Source: Marinilabilia sp. UBA5340 (GTDB lineage Bacteria; Bacteroidota; Bacteroidia; Bacteroidales; Marinilabiliaceae). Taken from it: a DNA stretch of 20,386 nt. Each line of letters begins with the position of its first letter. The first letter of the stretch is position 1. Of this stretch, positions 15,230 to 20,386 are shown piece by piece. The translations under genes and the position numbers were made by a program. The stretch spans positions 11,964 through 32,349 of the forward strand of contig DHQK01000099.1 in NCBI GenBank assembly GCA_002411085.1. Reading direction: 5' to 3'. The notes under the pieces are model-generated. The model was not told the DNA's origin, did not search any database, and was given only the letters and a program-made list of their open reading frames with translations.

Positions 15230-15652
15230 ATGAAGTTTAAATACGAAATAGAAGGTGGGAACTTTTCCAAGGCAGGAAATGCCAGTAGTGCTGTAAAGAA
15301 AATTCTAAAGCAACTGAATGTGCCACCTTCCATCATCAAAAAATTGGTAGTAGCCCTCTACGAAGGAGAAGTTAATGTGGTGGCCCATGCCTGGAATGGC
15401 TGTATCAGGGTGGATATCGAAACAGATCGGATTTTTGTCTCCATAGAAGATGAAGGCCCCGGAATTCCGGATATCGCCCAGGCGATGCAGGAAGGCTTTT
15501 CTACTGCTTCTCAGGCCGTTCGGGAAATGGGATTTGGAGCAGGGATGGGATTGCCCAATATGAAAAAGAATGCTGATGTGCTGGACATCAGGAGTGACGT
15601 TGGAAAAGGAACAGTTGTGGAGATTACTACTTTTTTAAAGAAGCAGGAATAG
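15230..15652 (+). CDS. RsbW-like ATPase/anti-sigma-factor-type kinase
   Basis: 140 residues from the ATG at 15230, which lies 7 bp after the preceding stop. A longer frame from 15194 would overlap that gene by 29 bp and add unconserved residues. The protein is a single GHKL (HATPase_c) domain: N-box YEGEVNVVAHA (Glu45, Asn49), G1 box EDEGPGIPD (about 71-80), a lid with EGFSTASQA, G2 box GFGAGMGLPNM and a closing GKGTVVEI strand. This is the layout of RsbW/SpoIIAB serine kinases that phosphorylate STAS partners. There is no dimerisation-phosphotransfer domain, so it is not a conventional histidine kinase. It probably opposes the SpoIIE phosphatase. The next gene begins immediately after its stop (TAGATG). 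Confidence 0.85.
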   Translation: MKFKYEIEGGNFSKAGNASSAVKKILKQLNVPPSIIKKLVVALYEGEVNVVAHAWNGCIRVDIETDRIFVSIEDEGPGIPDIAQAMQEGFSTASQAVREMGFGAGMGLPNMKKNADVLDIRSDVGKGTVVEITTFLKKQE

Positions 15653-17035
15653 ATGACAGCAACCGGGTTTTATCATGCATTGAAGGTAGATGAGGACAAG
15701 TGTTATGGTTGTACTCATTGTATGAATGTTTGCCCGACGACAGCCATTCGTATCAAAAATGGTGTGGCAAATATTAGGCCCGACTGGTGTGTAGACTGTG
15801 GAGAATGTATGCGGGCCTGTCCGGTAGACGCCATTTTCGTTGAGCAGGATGATTTTAATCGCATTTTGGATTACAAATGCCGGGTGGCCTTGGTGCCTGC
15901 GGTATTGATTGGTCAGTTTCCGGAAAAAGTAACGGAGGCCGAGATTTTTTCCGTTATGCGAGAGCTCGGTTTTACCCATGTGTTTCAAACAGAGCACACC
16001 TCAGGCCTGATTAAACGAACAATGATTGAAGCTGCTCGTGAAGCCGAAGAGAAGCCGGTGATCTCTTCATTTTGTCCGGCCATTGTCCGGCTTATTCAGA
16101 TTAAGTTTCCGGCCCTCTTGGATCAGGTGTTGCCGGTGAAACCGCCTATTGATGCTTCGGCAGTCTATTTCAGGAAAAGGCTTGAGGATGAAGGGTATGC
16201 CCCGGAAGAGATCGGAATTTTTTATGTGACTCCCTGTGCAGCCAAAATTGCTGCAGTGAAGAGTCCTGTGGGGGAACAGGAGTCTCCTTTGGATGGGGTC
16301 ATTAACATGCAGTTTATATACAACAAAATATACAAGCTGATTAAATCTCGGCACGAAACCAGCAGTATCTCTCCCGGAGAGATGTTGCCATTTCTGAGTC
16401 CGGCAGCCATAAAGTATAGCCTTACAGGTGGCGAAGCCTCACACATGGAAGGCCGATGTCTTGCGATTGATGAGATTCACAATGTGATTGAGTTTCTCGA
16501 AAAGCTGGAGAATGACGAAATAGATCGGGTCGACTTTTTGGAACTCAGGGCTTGTGATCAGAGTTGTGCCGGTGGTGTACTGGTGGGAGGAAACCGTTTT
16601 CTTACCACTGAACGTTTGAATAAACGAGCTGGCAGATTTAAAGGCGTGGCCGACATCCCTGGTGATATCAAGGCGTATACTCATTTTATGGAGCAAAATC
16701 TGGATATCGGGCCCTTGGAACCCCGGTCGATGATGGCTCTGGATGAAGATATGGGAGAAGCAATGCGGAAAATGCAGCAGGTACGTCATTTAATGTGTTT
16801 CCTGCCCGGAATTGACTGTGCTGCCTGCGGAGCACCCAATTGCCAAAGTCTGGCCGAGGATATTGTACGTCGTGAATCGCAATTGTCGGCATGTGTTTTT
16901 ATTCAGAGAATGATGGAGAAGCACAGGAAGTTGAGTGGCGAACATGCTCTTAAGATCATCGAAAAGATATGGGGAGCCAACCGGCTGGATAAGGATTGTG
17001 ATAAGAAAGGTGCAGAAAACAATACGGAAGTTTGA
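15653..17035 (+). CDS. Second sensory-type [FeFe]-hydrogenase, without PAS domain
   Basis: 460 residues. Two canonical ferredoxin clusters are visible (DKCYGCTHCMNVCP and DWCVDCGECMRACP). The hydrogenase domain has L1 SSFCPAIVRL (Cys141), L2 VTPCAAKIA (Cys195) and L3 LRACDQSCAGG (Cys301, Cys305). A trailing Fe-S motif C-x2-C-x4-C-x16-C lies at Cys389, 392, 397 and 414. All four H-cluster cubane ligands are kept, but the residue before the L1 Cys is Phe, and the Met residues of the canonical pocket are replaced by Thr and Arg. It lacks the PAS and coiled coil of the upstream HydS and ends soon after the last cluster. It could correspond to the PAS-less sensory group sometimes called group D; the exact group needs a tree. 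A zero-gap junction with the RsbW-like gene suggests translational coupling and physical interaction. Confidence 0.85.
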   Translation: MTATGFYHALKVDEDKCYGCTHCMNVCPTTAIRIKNGVANIRPDWCVDCGECMRACPVDAIFVEQDDFNRILDYKCRVALVPAVLIGQFPEKVTEAEIFSVMRELGFTHVFQTEHTSGLIKRTMIEAAREAEEKPVISSFCPAIVRLIQIKFPALLDQVLPVKPPIDASAVYFRKRLEDEGYAPEEIGIFYVTPCAAKIAAVKSPVGEQESPLDGVINMQFIYNKIYKLIKSRHETSSISPGEMLPFLSPAAIKYSLTGGEASHMEGRCLAIDEIHNVIEFLEKLENDEIDRVDFLELRACDQSCAGGVLVGGNRFLTTERLNKRAGRFKGVADIPGDIKAYTHFMEQNLDIGPLEPRSMMALDEDMGEAMRKMQQVRHLMCFLPGIDCAACGAPNCQSLAEDIVRRESQLSACVFIQRMMEKHRKLSGEHALKIIEKIWGANRLDKDCDKKGAENNTEV

Positions 17036-17054
17036 TCGTCAGGATTTTTAAACT

Positions 17055-17402
17055 GTGAAGTCAATGGTTGTTGAAGATATTGTAAAAGCGTTAAAGCTGA
17101 ATGTTTTTGGAGGCAATGAAGGCCTTTTGAGAGAAGTTACAGGTGGTTATGTGTCAGATCTTCTGAGTGATGTGATGGGCAATGCTTTGGAAGGAGATAT
17201 ATGGGCCACCCTGCAGACACATAAAAATGTAATGGCTGTGGCTTCGCTCAAAGATGTGGCTGCAGTGATATTGGTTAAAGGATTGAAACCGGATGAGGAT
17301 ATGCTGGCCCAAGCCAATGAAGAGGGGATACCGGTTTTAGGGAGTGATTTGGAAACATTTGAGCTTGCCGGAAGATTGTATGCCTTGATAAATAAGGAGT
17401 AA
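17055..17402 (+). CDS. Stand-alone DRTGG-domain protein (second copy)
   Basis: 115 residues, paralogous to the protein encoded at 14851. It shares a SDLLSDVM core (SDLMSDVL in the first copy) and the same order of strands: VEDIVKALKLNVFGG, YVSDLLSDVMGNA, IWATLQTHKNVMAVA, AAVILVKGLKPDEDMLAQA and a final helix. This copy is closer to the canonical DRTGG pattern, including the GLKPDEDM loop and a TFELAGRLY helix. The start is GTG at 17055, with AGGAT 9 bases upstream; ATG at 17064 would remove three residues and leaves the ribosome site too far away. It lies between the PAS-less hydrogenase (19 bp) and the PHP gene (8 bp). Confidence 0.78.
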   Translation: MKSMVVEDIVKALKLNVFGGNEGLLREVTGGYVSDLLSDVMGNALEGDIWATLQTHKNVMAVASLKDVAAVILVKGLKPDEDMLAQANEEGIPVLGSDLETFELAGRLYALINKE

Positions 17403-17410
17403 GGAGTGTT

Positions 17411-18181
17411 ATGTTGAAAGAGTTTCGTGCTGATTTGCATGTTCACACGGTGCTTTCACCTTGTGGAAGTCTGGAAATGAGTCCGGTACGAATTATTTCT
17501 GAAGCTAAAAAGAAGCATATTGACATATTGGCTGTAACCGATCACAATTCTACCCGCCAGTGCAGGGTTCTGATGGAACTGGGGCAGGAGGCTGGGATTA
17601 CGGTGTGGGGGGGGGCGGAAATAAATACCCGTGAAGAGGTGCATTGCCTGGCGTTGTTCGACAGAATGGAAGCTCTTGAAGAGTTTCAGTTGTGGCTGGA
17701 TCGATGGTTGGTGAAAATTGAAAACAATCCGGATTTTTTCGGAGATCAGGTCTGGGTAGATGTTGAGGATAACATTTTGGGAGAAGAAAAGTATTTGCTG
17801 ATTGCTTCACTGGACAGGAGCCTGGAGCAGTGTATTGATGAGGTGCATCGTTTGGGGGGTGTTTTTGCTCCAGCTCATGTCGATCGCAGCAGCAACAGTT
17901 TAAGCAGTCAATTGGGATTTGTTCCGCCTGATATTCGGGCTGATGCCATAGAGGTTAGCCCTAATGCGACGCCGGAAATGATAAAAAAACATGGATGGGA
18001 TAAAATAAAGCCCCTGATAGCCGGATCAGATGCACATCAACCTGAAAGATTGGGGGTAAATATCACAACGGTGATGATGAAGAATAGCAGCCTTAACGAA
18101 TTTAAGAAAGCTCTAAAAGGAATGGATGGGCGAAGTGTTATGGTCGAAAGGCTGCAGAGAAACAGTGGTGACTTAACCTGA
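17411..18181 (+). CDS. PHP-domain metal-dependent phosphoesterase
   Basis: 256 residues covering one PHP domain. The metal-site motifs are DLHVHT (His10, His12), VTDHN (Asp44, His45), GAEINTREEVH (Glu70, His78), APAHVDR (His156) and GSDAH (Asp207, His209). Family members hydrolyse phosphoesters such as small phosphates or nucleotides; the substrate here is unknown. The start is firmly set by AAGGAG at 17401-17406. A nine-G run at 17607-17615 lies in frame within the GGAE motif. The neighbours are DRTGG and GHKL ATPase genes, so it may remove a phosphate or hydrolyse a ligand within the same signalling module. Confidence 0.88.
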   Translation: MLKEFRADLHVHTVLSPCGSLEMSPVRIISEAKKKHIDILAVTDHNSTRQCRVLMELGQEAGITVWGGAEINTREEVHCLALFDRMEALEEFQLWLDRWLVKIENNPDFFGDQVWVDVEDNILGEEKYLLIASLDRSLEQCIDEVHRLGGVFAPAHVDRSSNSLSSQLGFVPPDIRADAIEVSPNATPEMIKKHGWDKIKPLIAGSDAHQPERLGVNITTVMMKNSSLNEFKKALKGMDGRSVMVERLQRNSGDLT

Positions 18182-18195
18182 CTAATATTATGTAG

Positions 18196-18732
18196 ATGAA
18201 GGATTTGTCCATGCATATACTTGATATTGCCGAAAACTCTTTAAAGGCACAAGCAACAGAGGTGGAGGTTGTGTTGCGATACGAAAAAGACATTTTGGAA
18301 ATGAGTATCACGGACAATGGTTGTGGCATGGATGCCGAATTGGTAAAAAGGATCGCTGATCCCTATGCAACATCAAGGACATCGCGAAGAGTGGGATTGG
18401 GCATTCCTTTCCTGAAGATGAATGCCGAACAGACAGGTGGCTATGTTGAAATTGAGTCGCAACCGGGAAAAGGAACCTGTGTTAAATCGGTCTTCAAAAC
18501 AAATCATATCGATTGTGTTCCTGCGGGAGATCTGGCTTCCTCTCTCTCTCTGCTGATTACCGGCAATCCGGCCGTGAATATTGTAATTCGGATATTGAAA
18601 GAAGGTGAAAGCTTTGAGGTTTCATCCGCCGAAATAAATGAAGTATTGGAAGGGGTACCCATTTCTCATCCTAAGGTTGGGAAATTTGTGAGAAATATGT
18701 TGAAAGAAGAATTTAAATCCATTGAGCAATGA
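18196..18732 (+). CDS. GHKL (HATPase_c) ATP-binding protein
   Basis: 178 residues. The first 100 or so form a GHKL ATPase domain: N-box MHILDIAENSLKAQATEVEV, G1 box ITDNGCGMD, a short lid with DPYATSRTSRRVGLGIPF, and GGYVEIESQPGKGTCV. The C-terminal 70 residues (ASSLSLLITGNPAVNIVIRI, then FEVSSAEINEVLEG) are a separate small region without a recognised domain. There is no phosphoacceptor-His domain, receiver domain or membrane segment. Genes of this type sit just before hndB/hydB-type genes in many clostridial hydrogenase operons, where their role is unsettled. The stop overlaps the next start (ATGA), showing translational coupling. Confidence 0.82.
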   Translation: MKDLSMHILDIAENSLKAQATEVEVVLRYEKDILEMSITDNGCGMDAELVKRIADPYATSRTSRRVGLGIPFLKMNAEQTGGYVEIESQPGKGTCVKSVFKTNHIDCVPAGDLASSLSLLITGNPAVNIVIRILKEGESFEVSSAEINEVLEGVPISHPKVGKFVRNMLKEEFKSIEQ

Positions 18733-19127
18733 GTAAAGTAAAGAATCTACAGGATCTCAAAAAAATGAGAGACGAACTCAAAGGAAAAATCAACCTGAGA
18801 GAAAAGAGCGACCACCCTGAGAGTCTGGTACAGGTAAAGGTGTCAATGGCTACCTGCGGAATTGCATCCGGGGCCAGAGAGACGATGAATTATATGATTG
18901 ATGAAATGGACAATCAGGGCATTGATGCGGTGGTGACGCAGACTGGTTGCATGGGTTATTGCTATGCCGAACCAACGATTGAAGTGACACTGCCGGGCGA
19001 AAAGCCATTGGTTTTTGGGCATGTCAATACAAAGAAAGCTTCCGAAATTATTGAGAGATACATCAAAAACGGAGAGCTGGTGGACGGTATTATTCCGGAT
19101 AGTTATGAGAAGATTGATGAGAAATGA
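18729..19127 (+). CDS. HndB-like [2Fe-2S] thioredoxin-fold protein
   Basis: 132 residues. An N-terminal helix (LQDLKKMRDELKGKINLRE) precedes a thioredoxin-like ferredoxin domain: VKVSMATCGIASGARE, then QTGCMGYCYAEPTIEV. Only three cysteines exist in the whole protein (Cys43, Cys74, Cys78); the first ligand of the usual C-x4-C pair is replaced by Val38. The size and position (after a GHKL ATPase, before HydB) match HndB of trimeric or tetrameric hydrogenases such as Desulfovibrio Hnd. It may be an electron-transfer or assembly subunit. It begins within the ATGA overlap with the upstream gene and is separated from hydB by 141 bp. Confidence 0.83.
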   Translation: MSKVKNLQDLKKMRDELKGKINLREKSDHPESLVQVKVSMATCGIASGARETMNYMIDEMDNQGIDAVVTQTGCMGYCYAEPTIEVTLPGEKPLVFGHVNTKKASEIIERYIKNGELVDGIIPDSYEKIDEK

Positions 19128-19268
19128 AACGATCCGTTTTTGAGATCTGATAAAAAATGAATTACTCGATAATAACTGATTATGTAAGACTGTGATCTGA
19201 TTTGATTTTCTGATCGCCGGCTAACGACAAATTTGCTAAAATCTAATAACCTAATGATCTGAATAGTT
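19128..19268. promoter_or_regulatory. 141-bp spacer before the second hydB
   Basis: This spacer is unusually long for this operon and could hold a promoter or processing site. GATCTGA occurs three times as a direct repeat, at 19144, 19194 and 19256. No convincing -33/-7 pair, hairpin with T-run or strong ribosome site was found before the ATG at 19269. Confidence 0.3.
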
Positions 19269-20386
19269 ATGGCCAAATACAAAAATCATATTCTTGTTTG
19301 TGCAGGTACCGGATGCAGGGCTTCTGAGAGTGAAGCCATTGCAGCCAACCTGAAAAAAGCCATTGACGAGAACAACCTGGAAAATGATGTGCAGGTGGTT
19401 CGTACCGGCTGTTTTGGCTTTTGTGAAAAAGGACCGGTGGTAAAAATGGTTCCCGACAATACCTTTTATGTTCATGTAACTCCTGACGATGCGGAGGATC
19501 TTGTTCTGGAGCACATGGTCAAGGGAAGAAAAGTAGAGCGCCTACTCTATGTGGATCCGGAAACCAAAAAACATGTAAGTGATTCGAAGCACATGGATTT
19601 CTATAAAAAGCAGATTCGTATTGCATTGCGAAACTGTGGGTTTATCAATCCCGAAAATATAGATGAATATATAGCGCGTGATGGCTACAGTGCACTGGGG
19701 AATATTCTGGAGGAGATGACTCCCGAAGGTGCCATAAAAGTGGTGAAGGACTCCGGTCTTCGTGGTCGTGGTGGAGGCGGTTTTCCATCAGGATTGAAAT
19801 GGGAACTTACGCGCAAATCAGTTGCCGATCAGAAATATGTGGTCTGTAATGCTGATGAGGGAGACCCCGGAGCTTTTATGGATCGATCTATCCTTGAAGG
19901 TGATCCGCATAGTGTACTTGAAGCCATGGCTATTTGCGGTTATTGTATAGGTGCCGATACTGGATTGATCTACATTAGAGCCGAATATCCGTTGGCTATT
20001 AAGCGATTGAAAATTGCCATTGAGCAGGCCCGGGAATATGGTTTATTGGGACAGGATATATTGGGATCAGGATTTAGTTTCGATGTGGAAATTCGTTACG
20101 GAGCCGGAGCCTTTGTTTGTGGGGAGGAAACAGCTTTGATCCATTCTATGGAAGGCATGCGTGGGGAACCTACTGTAAAACCTCCGTTTCCTGCGGTGAG
20201 TGGTTACAAAGGCAAGCCCACCAATGTAAACAATGTGGAGACGTTTGCCAATATCCCGGCTATTTTCTTAAAGGGTGCCGACTGGTTCAGGAAAATAGGA
20301 ACCGAGAAAAGTCCCGGAACCAAGGTTTTTGCGTTGGCCGGAAAAGTTAACAATGTGGGCCTTATTGAAGTTCCCATGGGAACATC
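19269..20386 (+). CDS. hydB: HydB (HndC-like): full-length-type NuoF flavoprotein, cut by window end
   Basis: 372 codons are visible from the ATG at 19269; the frame is still open at the window end, about two thirds of the usual 590-640 residues. An N-terminal thioredoxin-like [2Fe-2S] domain has Cys11, Cys16 (VCAGTGC), Cys48 and Cys52 (RTGCFGFCEKGP). A linker with NPENIDEYIARDGY leads to the NuoF core: GLRGRGGGGFPSGLKW, VCNADEGDPGAFMDR and GAGAFVCGEETALIHSMEG. The wording closely follows Thermotoga maritima HydB, the NADH/FMN subunit of an electron-bifurcating hydrogenase. If the C-terminal ferredoxin domain follows, this enzyme should handle both NADH and ferredoxin. A hydA partner probably lies just outside. 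It differs clearly from the short hydB at 7330. Confidence 0.92.
   Translation, partial: MAKYKNHILVCAGTGCRASESEAIAANLKKAIDENNLENDVQVVRTGCFGFCEKGPVVKMVPDNTFYVHVTPDDAEDLVLEHMVKGRKVERLLYVDPETKKHVSDSKHMDFYKKQIRIALRNCGFINPENIDEYIARDGYSALGNILEEMTPEGAIKVVKDSGLRGRGGGGFPSGLKWELTRKSVADQKYVVCNADEGDPGAFMDRSILEGDPHSVLEAMAICGYCIGADTGLIYIRAEYPLAIKRLKIAIEQAREYGLLGQDILGSGFSFDVEIRYGAGAFVCGEETALIHSMEGMRGEPTVKPPFPAVSGYKGKPTNVNNVETFANIPAIFLKGADWFRKIGTEKSPGTKVFALAGKVNNVGLIEVPMGT

Noticed and set aside
18196..18732. Reading the GHKL protein as a histidine kinase
   Set aside because: There is no phosphoacceptor-His helix, sensor domain or response regulator nearby; only the ATP-binding domain and a short tail are present.
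1..20386. CRISPR arrays, insertion sequences and integrase-type boundaries
   Set aside because: No regularly spaced repeats, transposase or recombinase genes, or paired terminal repeats were seen. Transfer of the hydrogenase island from Firmicutes is possible from gene content, but no boundary signs support it here.

Overview
The window is about 20.4 kb from a member of the Bacteroidota, probably an anaerobic or facultatively fermentative lineage such as the Marinilabiliales. That placement is inferred from the RpoC sequence, the small DUF3467 gene after rpoC, a universal stress protein with the C-terminal wording typical of this phylum, AT-rich spacers that often lack Shine-Dalgarno sequences, and -33/-7 style promoter candidates. 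No database search was possible.

Left third (1-6580): ordinary chromosomal genes. These are the 3' part of rpoC with a strong terminator, a DUF3467 protein, a secreted NamZ-type (DUF1343) N-acetylmuramidase, a secreted DUF4136 protein convergent with it across a bidirectional hairpin, and an AlbA_2/Schlafen-type ATP-binding protein. A 395-bp stretch between the last two is largely empty.

Right two thirds (6781-20386): an [FeFe]-hydrogenase island. First comes a compact catalytic operon: NuoE-like HydC, a short NuoF-like HydB and a 596-residue M3-type HydA. It ends at a rho-independent terminator lying inside the 3' coding end of a convergent universal stress gene. Next is a sensory set: a small [2Fe-2S] protein, a PAS-containing sensory-type hydrogenase (HydS, group C-like) and a SpoIIE/PP2C phosphatase. 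After a 244-bp gap follows a tight operon: DRTGG protein, RsbW-like ATPase, a second sensory-type hydrogenase without PAS, a second DRTGG protein, a PHP phosphoesterase, a second GHKL ATPase and an HndB-like [2Fe-2S] protein. Last is a full-length-type HydB (HndC-like) gene cut by the window edge; a second hydA probably lies just beyond.

Working model (inference): the two HydS-like proteins read H2 or redox state with slow H-clusters. They pass the signal through a phosphatase and kinase-like partner-switching module, with DRTGG and PHP proteins as accessory ligand-binding or phosphoesterase parts, and so tune the two flanking NAD(H)-linked hydrogenases. One of these has a stripped HydB that suggests simple NADH coupling; the other has HydB features of electron-bifurcating enzymes. 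Similar gene sets are known around group C hydrogenases in Firmicutes, but as far as I know the signalling chemistry has not been worked out. No maturase genes (hydE, hydF, hydG), sigma factor, STAS protein, tRNA, rRNA, insertion sequence or CRISPR array was seen.
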